Of a DNA stretch of 50,908 bases, positions 40,898 through 49,704 are shown piece by piece; position 1 is the first letter of the stretch; each line of letters begins with the position of its first letter. A program made the position numbers and the translations under genes. This DNA is from Streptomyces soli (GTDB taxonomy: Bacteria > Actinomycetota > Actinomycetes > Streptomycetales > Streptomycetaceae): the NCBI RefSeq assembly GCF_003999195.1, contig NZ_RJVR01000204.1:1-50908 (forward strand), in the 5' to 3' direction. The notes beneath the pieces are model-generated. The model had not been told where the DNA came from. It saw only the letters and a list, made by a program, of their open reading frames with translations, and did no database searches.

Positions 40898-43159
40898 ATG
40901 CAACTCGCCGCGATCATCGTGTCGCTGGTCCTCACCGCGGTCGGCGTTGCGCTCATCAGCCGCGCCGTCGCGCAGATCTACCGGTTCGTGAAGCTCGGCC
41001 AGCCCACCCCGGCAGGCGCGCGCACGGGCAACCCCGTGCAGCGCAGCAAGACGCTCGCCAAGGAGTTCGTCGGGCACACCCGGATGAACCGGTGGGGCGT
41101 CATCGGCGTCGCGCACTGGTTCGTGGCCGTGGGCTTCCTGACGCTCGGGCTGACGATCGTCACCGCGTACGGCCAGCTGTTCAAGGCCGACTGGACGCTG
41201 CCGGTGCTCGGCGACTTCCTGCCGTACGAGGTCTACACCGAGTTCATCGCGCTGGCCACGACCGTCGGCATCCTGGTGCTGATCGGGATCCGGCTGCTGA
41301 GCCTGCCCTCCCGCGCCGGCCGCAAGTCCCGCTTCGCGGGGTCGAAGGCATGGCAGGCGTACTTCGTCGAGTACGTGATCCTCGTCATCGGCCTGGCGAT
41401 CATGACGCTGCGGGGCCTGGAGGGCGCGCTGCACGGCGTGGACCACTACGAGGCCGCGTACTTCGCCTCGTACCCGCTGGTCGCCGCCTTCCACGGGCTG
41501 AGCACCGGGACGCTGCAGAACCTGGTCTACCTCGTCGCGATGATCAAGCTCGGCGTCACCATGACCTGGGCGATCACGGTCGCGCTGAACACCAACATGG
41601 GCGTGGCCTGGCACCGCTTCCTGGCCTTCCCCAACATCTGGTTCAAGCGCGAGGAGTCCGGCGCGACCGCGCTCGGCGCGCTGCCGCCGATGGTGTCGGC
41701 CGGGGTGCCGATCAACTTCGAGGACCCGGGCGAGGACGACCAGTTCGGTGTCTCGCAGGTCGAGCACTTCTCCTGGAAGGGCATCCTCGACTTCTCCACC
41801 TGTACGGAGTGCGGCCGCTGCCAGTCGCAGTGCCCCGCCTGGAACACCGGCAAGCCGCTGTCTCCGAAGCTGCTGATCATGAGCCTGCGCGACCACGCCC
41901 ACGCCAAGGCGCCGTACCTGCTCGCGGGCGGCGGCAAGGACGCCGAGGGCGAGGAGAGGGCCACGCCCGAGCAGCTCGCCGGCGTCCCGGCGGCCGCCCT
42001 CGCCGAGGCCGAGCGGCCGCTGATCGGCACCGTCGAGGAGAACGGGGTCATCGATCCCGACGTGCTGTGGTCCTGCACCACCTGCGGCGCCTGCGTCGAG
42101 CAGTGCCCGGTGGACATCGAGCACATCGACCACATCGTCGACATGCGCCGCTACCAGGTGATGATCGAGTCCAGCTTCCCCTCCGAGGCCGGCACGATGC
42201 TCAAGAACCTGGAGAAGAAGGGCAACCCCTGGGGCCTGCCCAAGAAGCAGCGGCTGGCCTGGGTCAAGGAGGTCGACTTCGAGGTCCCGGTCGTCGGCGA
42301 GGATGTCGAAGACCTCAGCGAGGTCGAATACCTGTACTGGGTCGGCTGCGCGGGCTCCCTGGAGGACCGGGCCAAGAAGACCACCAAGGCCTTCGCCGAG
42401 CTGCTCAACATCGCGGGCGTGAAGTTCGCGATCATGGGCGGTGAGGAGAACTGCACCGGTGACTCCGCCCGCCGCCTGGGCAACGAGTTCCTCTTCCAGC
42501 AACTCGGCCAGGAAAACGTCGCCATGCTCAACATGGCCTTCGGCGAGGACGACGAGGACGCGAGCACCAAGCTCCCCAAGTCCAGGAAGAAGATCGTCGC
42601 CACCTGCCCGCACTGCTTCAACACCATCGCCAACGAGTACCCGCAGCTCGGCGGCGAGTACGAGGTCGTCCACCACACCCAGCTGCTCCAGCACCTCGTC
42701 GACGAGGGCAAGCTGATCCCGGTCACCCCGGTCGAGGGTCTGATCACCTACCACGACCCCTGCTACCTGGGCCGCCACAACAAGGTCTACACACCGCCGC
42801 GCGAGATCATCGCCAAGGTGCCGGGGCTCCGCAACGAGGAGATGCACCGCCACAAGGAGCGCGGCTTCTGCTGCGGCGCCGGCGGCGCCCGCATGTGGAT
42901 GGAGGAGCGGATCGGCAAGCGCGTCAACAACGAGCGCGTGGACGAGGCGCTGTCCCTCAACCCGGACATCGTCTCCACCGCCTGCCCCTTCTGTCTCGTC
43001 ATGCTGTCGGACTCCGTCAACGGCAAGAAGAACGACGGCAAGGCGAAGGAGTCGCTCCAGGTCGTGGACGTCTCCCAGCTGCTGCTCGAGTCGGTCAAGA
43101 CCCCGACCGCGGACACCCCGCAGGCCAACGCGGACTCGGAACCCGAGCCGGTGAAGTAG
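40898..43159 (+). CDS. EtfD-like iron-sulfur membrane oxidoreductase
   Basis: The 753-residue protein has about five N-terminal transmembrane helices of the NarI type. Two [4Fe-4S] sites follow (CTECGRCQSQCPAW near 302 and CTTCGACVEQCPVDIEH near 393). Two cysteine-rich CCG domains come next (GCAGSLEDR, CPHCFNTIANEYP, DPCYLGRHNKVY near 620 and GFCCGAGGARMWMEE near 656). This plan matches HdrD/GlcF-type reductases and, most closely, mycobacterial EtfD (Rv0338c). EtfD passes electrons from the electron-transfer flavoprotein of beta-oxidation to menaquinone. The frame is open and complete; the start ATG follows CGAGGAGCCCCGTA. Confidence 0.85.
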   Translation: MQLAAIIVSLVLTAVGVALISRAVAQIYRFVKLGQPTPAGARTGNPVQRSKTLAKEFVGHTRMNRWGVIGVAHWFVAVGFLTLGLTIVTAYGQLFKADWTLPVLGDFLPYEVYTEFIALATTVGILVLIGIRLLSLPSRAGRKSRFAGSKAWQAYFVEYVILVIGLAIMTLRGLEGALHGVDHYEAAYFASYPLVAAFHGLSTGTLQNLVYLVAMIKLGVTMTWAITVALNTNMGVAWHRFLAFPNIWFKREESGATALGALPPMVSAGVPINFEDPGEDDQFGVSQVEHFSWKGILDFSTCTECGRCQSQCPAWNTGKPLSPKLLIMSLRDHAHAKAPYLLAGGGKDAEGEERATPEQLAGVPAAALAEAERPLIGTVEENGVIDPDVLWSCTTCGACVEQCPVDIEHIDHIVDMRRYQVMIESSFPSEAGTMLKNLEKKGNPWGLPKKQRLAWVKEVDFEVPVVGEDVEDLSEVEYLYWVGCAGSLEDRAKKTTKAFAELLNIAGVKFAIMGGEENCTGDSARRLGNEFLFQQLGQENVAMLNMAFGEDDEDASTKLPKSRKKIVATCPHCFNTIANEYPQLGGEYEVVHHTQLLQHLVDEGKLIPVTPVEGLITYHDPCYLGRHNKVYTPPREIIAKVPGLRNEEMHRHKERGFCCGAGGARMWMEERIGKRVNNERVDEALSLNPDIVSTACPFCLVMLSDSVNGKKNDGKAKESLQVVDVSQLLLESVKTPTADTPQANADSEPEPVK

Positions 43160-43170
43160 CGGTACCCATA

Positions 43171-43210
43171 CGTCGAGGCCGGCCCGGAATCGTCCGGGCC
43201 GGCCTCGACG
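43171..43210. terminator. Convergent terminator after the EtfD-like gene
   Basis: The perfect 18-bp arms 43171-43188 and 43193-43210 (CGTCGAGGCCGGCCCGGA) surround ATCG. The hairpin lies between two convergent genes and can serve both. Confidence 0.88.
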
Positions 43211-43228
43211 CGTTCCGTATGCGGCCCG

Positions 43229-43981
43229 CTACTTGACCCCGTACTGCTTCAGCAGCTGCGCGAACTGCGCCGGGTCGTGCAGCTTCGAGGAGTCCGTGGA
43301 GGCCACCTCCTTGCCGTTGATCTTCACGTACGGAGTGCCCTGGGCGCCGCTCGACTCGAAGGCCTTTTCGGACTGCTTGACGAAGCTGTCGTACGTGCCC
43401 TTCTGCACGGCGGCGTCGAAGGCCGTGCCCCGCAGTCCGTCGACCTTGCCCGCGATGCTCAGCAGGAAGCCGGCAGTGAAGCCGTCCACGGACTCCTCGG
43501 GCTGGTTGGCGTAGAGCGCCTCGTGGTACGGGACGAACTTGCCCTGCTCCAGGGAGGCGCGCAGCGCGTTGGCGGCGCGCTTGGAGCCGTTGCCGCCGAG
43601 GTTGCCGTCCAGGAAGGAAGCGAGGGTGTACTGGATCTTGACCTTGCCGGACTTGGCGAGAGACGCCAGGGTCGGACCGGAGGCGGTCTCGAAGCTCTTG
43701 CATATGGGGCAGCGCAGATCCTCGTAGACCTGGACCGTGTTCTTCGCGGACGCCTGGCCGACGGTGATCGTCGTGCCGTCGGAGCTGAGCTTCGCCGGTA
43801 TCGCCGCGAGCACGGCGGGGTCCGACAGCTCTGGGCCGCCCGAGGCCGAGACCGCCGAGGACGGCGTGGCCTTGGAGCCGGAGTCGGTCACCGCACCCAG
43901 CGGGTCGCACGACGTCACCGTCAGCGTGATCAGCACGGCGGCAGCGGCGGCAGCGGCGCGCCCGGCGGTTCGTACAGGCAT
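43229..43981 (-). CDS. DsbA-family thioredoxin-fold lipoprotein
   Basis: The 250-residue exported protein has a lipobox ending VTSC (Cys25) after a hydrophobic signal, a Ser/Ala-rich spacer and a DsbA-like domain. The active site is DLRCPICKSFE (Cys91, Cys94) and the cis-Pro loop is GTPYVKINGK. It probably forms or isomerises disulfides in secreted proteins at the outer face of the membrane. The start is ATG at 43981. It diverges from the FG-GAP gene. Confidence 0.9.
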   Translation of the reverse strand: MPVRTAGRAAAAAAAVLITLTVTSCDPLGAVTDSGSKATPSSAVSASGGPELSDPAVLAAIPAKLSSDGTTITVGQASAKNTVQVYEDLRCPICKSFETASGPTLASLAKSGKVKIQYTLASFLDGNLGGNGSKRAANALRASLEQGKFVPYHEALYANQPEESVDGFTAGFLLSIAGKVDGLRGTAFDAAVQKGTYDSFVKQSEKAFESSGAQGTPYVKINGKEVASTDSSKLHDPAQFAQLLKQYGVK

Positions 43982-44210
43982 GAAGTGGTCCCTTCCGATT
44001 GCTCGTTGGCATGAACGCTATGGGCTCAGGGGCCCCAGTGGGTAACCCGAAAAACTTCCGCCTCCCGTACAACTCCCGTCCCACTCCGATGGTCTGGGAT
44101 ATGCCACCGCCGTCCTGTGCCGAGGCAATGACCCGGCATACACGGCCAAAGGCACCCCAACGGCATTGGATGCCCGCACGCATCCCGGCATGCACAGGAG
44201 AAGACCCAGC

Positions 44211-45665
44211 ATGCACAAGCACATACGCACCGCCCTCGCGACGACCGCTGCGGCCGCCCTCACCGGCAGCCTGCTGGCGGTCGCCGCCGGCGCCGCGTCC
44301 GCGACCGTCACCGGCGCCAAGGTCGACTTCAACGGCGACGGCTACGCCGATGTCGCCGTCTCCGCCGGAAACGCCTACGTGTCCGGCAAGAAGGGCGCCG
44401 GCCAGATCGTCGCGCTCTACGGCTCCGCCCACGGCCTGTCCTCCTCGAAGCGCAAGACCATCAGCCAGAACACCACCGGCGTCCCCGGCAGCGCCGAGAC
44501 GAACGCCGGCTTCGGCTGGGTCAGCGCCATCGGCGACTTCAACGGCGACGGCTACAGCGACCTCGCCGTCGGCGCCCCGTTGGACAACGTCGGCACCGAC
44601 ACAGACGGCGGCAGCGTCGCCATCCTCTGGGGCTCCGCCGGCGGCCTCACCGGCGGCACCGCCATCAACAACCCGGCCACCAGCAGCAACGACAAGTGGG
44701 GCCAGTCCCTGGCCGCCGGCGACTTCGACGGCGACGGCACGGACGACCTGGCCATCGGTTCCAACGCCAGCACCATCTACGTCTACAAGGGCGGCATCAA
44801 CAAGAGCGGCACCCCCGGCGGCCGCTACACCGTCAAGCCCGCCATCATGTCCGGCGGCGACACCGGCCCGCTCAACCTCACCGCTGGCGACGTCAACGGC
44901 GACGGCAAGGTGGACCTGGTCGTCGACGGCTACGAGACCACCAGCGACAAGGGCTGGAACGCCAACTACTACCTCCCCGGCACCGCCTCCGGCCTGACCA
45001 CCTCCAACGGCGTGAAGCTCTCCGCAGGCATCATCACCGGGATCGGCGACGTCAACGGCGACGGTTACGGCGACATCGTCACCGGCATGCAGTGGGACGC
45101 CACCAGCGGCGTCCCCGGCACCTCCAAGGGCGGCAAGGTCAAGATCACCTACGGCTCCGCCACCGGCCCGGCCGCCAGCACCACCTTCACCCAGAACTCC
45201 GGCGCCGTCCCCGGTGACTCCGAGACCAGCGACCAATTCGGCAACGAACTCGCCCTCGGCGACATCAACGCCGACGGCTACCAGGACCTCGCCGTCGGCA
45301 CCCAGGGTGAGGACATCGGCTCCGACACCAACACCGGTGCCGTCACCGTCCTGTTCGGCTCCGCCTCCGGCATCGACACCACCAACAACATCCAGTACTT
45401 CACCCAGGACCGGGCCGGCGTCCCCGGCACCAACGAGGACAACGACTACTTCGGCTCCGACGTCCACCTCGACGACGTCAACGGCGACGGCAAGGCCGAC
45501 CTCACCGTCGGCGCCTACGGCGAGAACGGCGGCGACGGCTCCATCACCGGCCTCCTCTCCAGCGGCTCCCGCATCACCACCACCGGCGCCGTCGGCATCA
45601 GCGCGAGCGCCGCCGGCGTCTCCACCACCGGCTCCCCCGTCCTCGGCGGCAACTTCGCCAACTGA
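44211..45665 (+). CDS. Secreted FG-GAP repeat (integrin-alpha-like beta-propeller) protein
   Basis: The 484-residue protein has a signal peptide (1-31, cleavage after AASA) followed by seven FG-GAP repeats. Each carries a calcium-binding core such as DFNGDGYADVAV, DFNGDGYSDLAVGAP or DINADGYQDLAVGT. The repeats close a seven-bladed propeller. It has no catalytic domain and no anchor, so it is probably extracellular and binds a ligand or surface. The ATG at 44211 follows GGAGAAG at good spacing; an upstream in-frame ATG at 44166 lacks a ribosome site. A strong hairpin follows. Confidence 0.9.
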   Translation: MHKHIRTALATTAAAALTGSLLAVAAGAASATVTGAKVDFNGDGYADVAVSAGNAYVSGKKGAGQIVALYGSAHGLSSSKRKTISQNTTGVPGSAETNAGFGWVSAIGDFNGDGYSDLAVGAPLDNVGTDTDGGSVAILWGSAGGLTGGTAINNPATSSNDKWGQSLAAGDFDGDGTDDLAIGSNASTIYVYKGGINKSGTPGGRYTVKPAIMSGGDTGPLNLTAGDVNGDGKVDLVVDGYETTSDKGWNANYYLPGTASGLTTSNGVKLSAGIITGIGDVNGDGYGDIVTGMQWDATSGVPGTSKGGKVKITYGSATGPAASTTFTQNSGAVPGDSETSDQFGNELALGDINADGYQDLAVGTQGEDIGSDTNTGAVTVLFGSASGIDTTNNIQYFTQDRAGVPGTNEDNDYFGSDVHLDDVNGDGKADLTVGAYGENGGDGSITGLLSSGSRITTTGAVGISASAAGVSTTGSPVLGGNFAN

Positions 45666-45684
45666 CCCACCCTGACCCCCCTGC

Positions 45685-45723
45685 CCCGGGGCCCGCCCTC
45701 CCACCCGGAAGGCGGGCCCCGGG
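45685..45723 (+). terminator. Terminator after the FG-GAP gene
   Basis: CCCGGGGCCCGCC (45685-45697) pairs perfectly with GGCGGGCCCCGGG (45711-45723) over 13 bp, with a 13-base loop, 20 bases after the stop. Confidence 0.8.
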
Positions 45724-45752
45724 CACCCCCCGGGACTCCGTCCCGATGCGCC

Positions 45753-45890
45753 GGCGTCCCCGGCAGCCTCCAGGCCGACGACACCTTCGGCTACGCCGAC
45801 CTTTTCCACCGGCGTCACCCAGCTGAGCAGCAACGACCTCGTCAGCGGGCTTCCCGCCGTAACGGAGCCCCTGGTCTGTTCTCGGGTCTG
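45753..45890 (+). pseudogene. Remnant of a second FG-GAP protein
   Basis: GVPGSLQADDTFGYAD is read in one frame, a typical inter-repeat FG-GAP motif also seen in the intact neighbour as GVPGSAETNAGFG. A neighbouring frame then gives TFSTGVTQLSSNDLVSGLPA, like the C-terminal strand of such proteins. There is no start and the frame changes, so this is a fragment left by duplication and decay of a paralogue. Confidence 0.5.
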
Positions 45891-45967
45891 TCACAGCTTG
45901 GCAGCAAAGCCTCGGGGTGGGCGGCGGGTCGCTCCCCCGCGCACCCGGACCGGGTAATTTCGAGTAC

Positions 45968-46831
45968 GTGGCTGGATTCAGGAACAGACGCGGACGGGAC
46001 CGGGACGTGCAACCGCAGAACACGCAGCCGTACGGGCAGCAGCAGACTTACGGCCAACCGCAGCAGCAGCCGCCATACGGCTCCGGCTACGGTTACACCC
46101 CCGCCGCCGTAGAAGGCGAGCCCGAGTACTTCGGTACCCCGGGCCCCGCCCCCGTGCCCTCGTACAACGACAACCCCGGCCACACCCGCGCCTTCACCCT
46201 CGGCGGCGCCCCCGACGCTCCCCAGCAGCCGGGCAGCCAGGACCACGTCACCACCTACCGCGCCGGCCAGACCACCGTCCCTCCGGCCGGCCCACGCCTG
46301 CACTGGAAGCAGCTGATCAGCGGCATCGTGCTGCGCCCGGCCGCCACCTTCTGGCAGATGCGCGACTACCAGGTCTGGGGCCCGGCGCTCACCGTCACGT
46401 TCCTCTACGGCCTGCTCGCCGTCTTCGGCTTCGACGCCGCCCGCACGGACGTGCTCAACGCCACCATGTCCAACAGCATCCCCTGGGTGATCTGCACCGC
46501 CATCGCCGTCATACTCAGCGGCCTCATGCTCGGCGCCGTCACCAACGCCCTCGCCCGCCAGTTCGGCGGCGACGGCGCCTGGGCCCCCACCATCGGCCTC
46601 GCGATGCTCATCACCTCCCTCACCGACGCCCCCCGCCTGTTCTTCGCCCTCTTCCTCGGCAGCGCCAACAGCTTCGTCCAGGTCCTCGGCTGGATCACCT
46701 GGCTCGCCTGCGCCGCCCTCCTCACCTCCATGGTCAGCAAGTCCCACGACCTCCCCTGGCCCAAGGCCCTCGGCGCGGCCTCCATCCAGCTGATCGCGCT
46801 GCTGGTGCTCTTCAAGCTCCCGGTCATCTGA
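45968..46831 (+). CDS. Yip1-family membrane protein
   Basis: The 287-residue protein has a disordered N-terminal 110 residues rich in Gln, Pro, Tyr and Gly (NTQPYGQQQTYGQPQQQPPY). A Yip1-type membrane domain follows with about five helices, starting at LHWKQLISGIVLRPAATFWQM. The function in bacteria is unknown. I chose the GTG at 45968 (VAGFRNRRGRDRD) because related Streptomyces proteins start MAGFR. Upstream codons overlap the FG-GAP remnant. Confidence 0.75.
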   Translation: MAGFRNRRGRDRDVQPQNTQPYGQQQTYGQPQQQPPYGSGYGYTPAAVEGEPEYFGTPGPAPVPSYNDNPGHTRAFTLGGAPDAPQQPGSQDHVTTYRAGQTTVPPAGPRLHWKQLISGIVLRPAATFWQMRDYQVWGPALTVTFLYGLLAVFGFDAARTDVLNATMSNSIPWVICTAIAVILSGLMLGAVTNALARQFGGDGAWAPTIGLAMLITSLTDAPRLFFALFLGSANSFVQVLGWITWLACAALLTSMVSKSHDLPWPKALGAASIQLIALLVLFKLPVI

Positions 46832-46836
46832 TCTGA

Positions 46837-46882
46837 ACGTAGGTAAGGGGCGCTCTCCCGGGAGAGCGCCCCTTACTTACGT
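46837..46882 (+). terminator. Terminator after the Yip1-family gene
   Basis: The arms 46837-46859 and 46860-46882 (core AAGGGGCGCTCTCCC) form a 23-bp, almost perfect palindrome with one G-T pair, starting just after the stop. Confidence 0.85.
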
Positions 46883-47259
46883 CCGTGCTCGTGTACGCGT
46901 CCAGCACCTGTCCCTGGCGCCGCACGACCGGCGGTTCAACGCTCCAGGCGTCCTTGACTCTATGAAAGTGGTGCGCGCTAGCCTCCAGATGTCCGGCTGC
47001 TGACCGCTGGACCGACGGCCCAGCGGCCGGCGACCCGGCTGGTGGAAGCCCAGGGGTGTCCGTCCTGCTTCACCGCCGTGCCCTGGGGCCGCGGGTGGGA
47101 GGGGTGCCCAACCCCGCCCGCCCCCGGAAAACCGAAGGGCCAACCGGCAAGGAGCCTGGAACCCGGTCGGGCCCGACGCTCGGGCCGCGGCCCGGCAACT
47201 GGCGGTGCGGCTGAGCGGTCAAAGTCGGCTGAGCACCGCTGGGCCGTTCCCGGGTCAGG
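46883..47259. other. Intergenic stretch without a supported gene
   Basis: No frame has coherent codon use and no known repeat is visible. TTGACT at about 46952 with TAGCCT some 19 bases downstream is promoter-like, and TATGAAAG lies between them, but no gene follows in range. It may be the edge of older rearranged DNA. Confidence 0.4.
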
Positions 47260-48288
47260 TCAGGCGGCGGAGCGTTCGTCGGGCAGGCGGCGGCGCAGGC
47301 GGGCCTGCCCGACGGCAGGTGGGTTGTAGGCCATGTCGAGCATCCCGATGTCGGTACCGGGAGGCACGATGGCGTCGATCCGGTCGAGGACCTCGTCGTT
47401 CAGCGCGGTCTCCGCACCCGCGAGGAGGTCATTGAGGTGGTCCATGGTGCGCGGGCCGATGATCGCGGAGGTGACGCCGGGGTGGGCGATCGCGAAAGCC
47501 ATCGCCATGTGCGTCAGTGACATCCCGGCGTCCTGAGCGACGGGGATGAGCTGTTCGACCGCGTCGAGTCGGCGCTCGTCGGTCAGATGCTTGAAGCCGC
47601 GGCTTGCCCGGCGGCTGTCGGTCTGCTGGCCCTTGCGGTAGCGGCCGGTCAGCAGGCCCTGTGCGAGAGGGCTCCAGACCATGGTGCCCATGCCGTAGCG
47701 CTCGCAGACGGGCAGTACTTCACGCTCGATTCCTCGGTTGAGGATCGAGTACGGCGGCTGCTCGGTGCGGAACCGCTCCAGGCCCCGTCGCTCGGCGACC
47801 CACTGCGCCTCAACGATGTCCGAGGCGGGAAAAGTGGAGGCGCCGATGGTCCGGACCTTTCCCGCGCGCACGAGGTCGGTGAGTGCCGAGAGTGTCTCTT
47901 CCACGTCGGTGTCCGGCGCGGGCCTGTGGATCTGGAACAGATCGACGTGGTCGGTCTGCAGGCGGCGCAGGGAGTCTTCCAGCGCGCGGACCAGCCAGCG
48001 CCGCGAGTTGCCCTGCTGGTTGGGGTCGTCCCCCATCGGGAGGTGGGCCTTGGTGGCCAGCACGACCTTGTCCCGGCGGCCCTTGAGGGCTTTCCCGACG
48101 ATCTCCTCGGACTCGCCGCGTGAGTAGACGTCGGCGGTGTCGACGAAGTTGATGCCCGCGTCCAGCGCCTTGTGGATGATCCGGACGGAGTCGTCGTGAT
48201 CGGGGTTTCCCACGACGCCGAACATCATCGCGCCCAGGCAGTACGGGCTGACCTTGATGCCGGTTCGGCCCAGTGTGCGGTACTTCAT
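47260..48288 (-). CDS. Aldo/keto reductase
   Basis: The 342-residue NADPH-dependent TIM barrel starts MKYRTLGRTGIKVSPYCLGA. The catalytic tetrad is Asp50 and Tyr55 (NFVDTADVYS), Lys80 (VVLATKAH) and a later His (LFQIHRP). Length and motifs fit the AKR12/13 group (YajO/Gcy-like oxidoreductases). The substrate is unknown. It diverges from a TetR-type gene, with two matching operator palindromes in between, so it is very likely that regulator's target. Confidence 0.92.
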   Translation of the reverse strand: MKYRTLGRTGIKVSPYCLGAMMFGVVGNPDHDDSVRIIHKALDAGINFVDTADVYSRGESEEIVGKALKGRRDKVVLATKAHLPMGDDPNQQGNSRRWLVRALEDSLRRLQTDHVDLFQIHRPAPDTDVEETLSALTDLVRAGKVRTIGASTFPASDIVEAQWVAERRGLERFRTEQPPYSILNRGIEREVLPVCERYGMGTMVWSPLAQGLLTGRYRKGQQTDSRRASRGFKHLTDERRLDAVEQLIPVAQDAGMSLTHMAMAFAIAHPGVTSAIIGPRTMDHLNDLLAGAETALNDEVLDRIDAIVPPGTDIGMLDMAYNPPAVGQARLRRRLPDERSAA

Positions 48289-48342
48289 GAATCTCCTTGT
48301 GCGTTGGCCGATGCCCGATGCAGCGCGCTACGCTGCATAAAC

Positions 48343-48354
48343 GGAACAACGTTC
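48343..48354. promoter_or_regulatory. TetR-type operator copy 1
   Basis: GGAACAACGTTC, a palindrome with a three-base centre, sits between the divergent aldo/keto reductase and TetR genes. The identical sequence recurs at 48369-48380. Confidence 0.7.
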
Positions 48355-48367
48355 AATCTAGACGATA

Positions 48368-48382
48368 CGGAACAACGTTCCG
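48368..48382. promoter_or_regulatory. TetR-type operator copy 2
   Basis: CGGAAC-AAC-GTTCCG is a perfect 6+6 palindrome, extending the repeat at 48343-48354. The two centres are about 26 bases apart. The site ends some 20 bases before the TetR start codon, a position for autorepression. Confidence 0.75.
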
Positions 48383-48401
48383 GTTAGCAAGGGGAAGCAT
48401 C

Positions 48402-49034
48402 GTGAGCGAGGACACGACTCGGGAAGCCAACGCCGGCGCGACTGAAGGACGGCCCCCTAGGCGCGTGCGCGCCGACGCGCAACGCAACACCGACGCCCTG
48501 CTCACGGCGGCCGCAGAAGTCTTCGCCACCTCGGGAGTGGACGCACCCGTACGCCAGATCACCGCCAAGGCAGGCGTGGGAGCCGGCACCCTCTACCGCC
48601 ACTTCCCGCAACGCTCAGCCCTCATCGCCGCGGTCTTCCGCAACGAAGTCGACGCCTGCGCCGACGCCGCATCCTCCCTCGCAGCGCAGCACGAACCAGC
48701 CGAAGCACTCGCCAAGTGGTTGCAGCGCTTCGCGGTCTTCATCGCCACGAAACGCGGACTCAGCGCCGCCCTGCACTCAGGGGACCCGGCCTACGACACC
48801 TTGCCCTCCTACTTCCAGCAGCGCTTCATGCCTGTCCTCAGCACGCTCCTCGACACCGCGGTGAAAGCCGGTGAGATCCGCTCCGACGTCGACCCCGAAG
48901 ACCTGCTGCGCGCCACAGGCAATCTGACCCTGCCCGCCCAGGAAGACGACAAAGGCCACACGCAACGGATGGTCGCACTGCTCATCGACGGACTTCGCTA
49001 CCGCTACGGCACCCACACCCAGGAAACCCGCTGA
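48402..49034 (+). CDS. TetR-family transcriptional repressor
   Basis: The 210-residue regulator has an N-terminal helix-turn-helix (about 22-70, NTDALLTAAAEVFATSGVDAP...VRQITAKAGVGAGTLYRHFPQR). The helical ligand domain shows no other homology I can name. The start is GTG at 48402 with AAGGGGA at 48389-48395. It faces the aldo/keto reductase across 113 bases with two operators, a typical self-regulated repressor plus detoxifying enzyme. Confidence 0.93.
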   Translation: MSEDTTREANAGATEGRPPRRVRADAQRNTDALLTAAAEVFATSGVDAPVRQITAKAGVGAGTLYRHFPQRSALIAAVFRNEVDACADAASSLAAQHEPAEALAKWLQRFAVFIATKRGLSAALHSGDPAYDTLPSYFQQRFMPVLSTLLDTAVKAGEIRSDVDPEDLLRATGNLTLPAQEDDKGHTQRMVALLIDGLRYRYGTHTQETR

Positions 49035-49238
49035 GTGAGTGTTTGAGGCCGGTGGGCGGTTGCTGGACATGCCGCTGCGCGGTGGATGCGCTGTAGGACA
49101 AGCGCGGCTACATCTTCCTCGGCACCGCCACCGCCGCAGTCCTCGTGATCTGGCTCCGCACATGATCGTCCGGACAGAAAATGACGGGGAACAACGGGGA
49201 GCGCATGGCTCGGCTTTGTAGGCTCGCTCTCGGACAGG
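49035..49238. other. Spacer with a small transmembrane-like remnant
   Basis: No complete gene is supported. At 49097-49165 one frame reads DKRGYIFLGTATAAVLVIWL and then RT and a stop. It is membrane-like but preceded directly by TAG and without a start, so at best it is a relic. Confidence 0.3.
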
Positions 49239-49704
49239 ATGGGAGGGGCCGTCATGGAGTTGTCGCCATCGAGATTGGGTCGCGTGGCGAACAGCAGCCT
49301 GGGAGTGATTCCAGCAGTCGCCAGCGTGGCTTACGGGGCTCAGGCCGCTGCCGTGTATCCACGTCTCGCGGCGTGCGTGGCCCTGCTCGCATCCGTGGTC
49401 ATCGCGGTCCGGGGGTACCGGCTTGGTGTCACGTGCCAAAACGCTGAGGTGACGGTTCGCTGAGGTGACGGTTCGGGGCTACCTGCGGACGCGTGGAATT
49501 CCGCGAGAAAGCATCAAAGAGATCACGGACTTCCCCGCGGTGCGCTGGACAAGTCCGAGAGGGCGCAGGCGTTGGACACCCCTCTGGGTCTTCCGGGTCG
49601 GTCCACACGAAACCGCAAGGATGGAAGCATCCAAGGACGGCAACGTCGCGGCGCTGCGGCTCTGGGTACATCCCCGCAAACGTCTGCGGTCGGCCCGCCG
49701 GTAG
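49239..49704 (+). pseudogene. PH-domain membrane protein broken by a 16-bp tandem duplication
   Basis: The first frame (start 49239, or Met at 49254) encodes two membrane helices and ends RGYRLGVTCQNAEVTVR at a stop. The second copy of the same 16 bases puts translation into the frame VTVRGYLRTRGIPRES, then IKEITDFPAVRW and RRRWTPLWVF, ending at 49704. Removing one 16-bp copy joins both frames into a single protein. Its C-terminal half has the GYRLGVTC...GYLRTR.IP layout of bacterial PH-domain membrane proteins (bPH type). It is therefore a recently disrupted gene. Confidence 0.8.
49443..49474. repeat. Tandem 16-bp duplication
   Basis: GCTGAGGTGACGGTTC occurs at 49443-49458 and again at 49459-49474 with no mismatch. 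Sixteen is not a multiple of three, so the copy number decides whether the PH-domain gene is open. Confidence 0.95.

Noticed and set aside
43095..45833. 912-codon minus-strand frame opposite the FG-GAP gene
   Set aside because: The sequence is GVGADGDV-type low complexity, the antisense image of FG-GAP repeats; the signal peptide and repeats on the plus strand are convincing.
46883..47259. Promoter TTGACT...TAGCCT with a short downstream frame
   Set aside because: No frame with a ribosome site follows within range and the spacing is poor.
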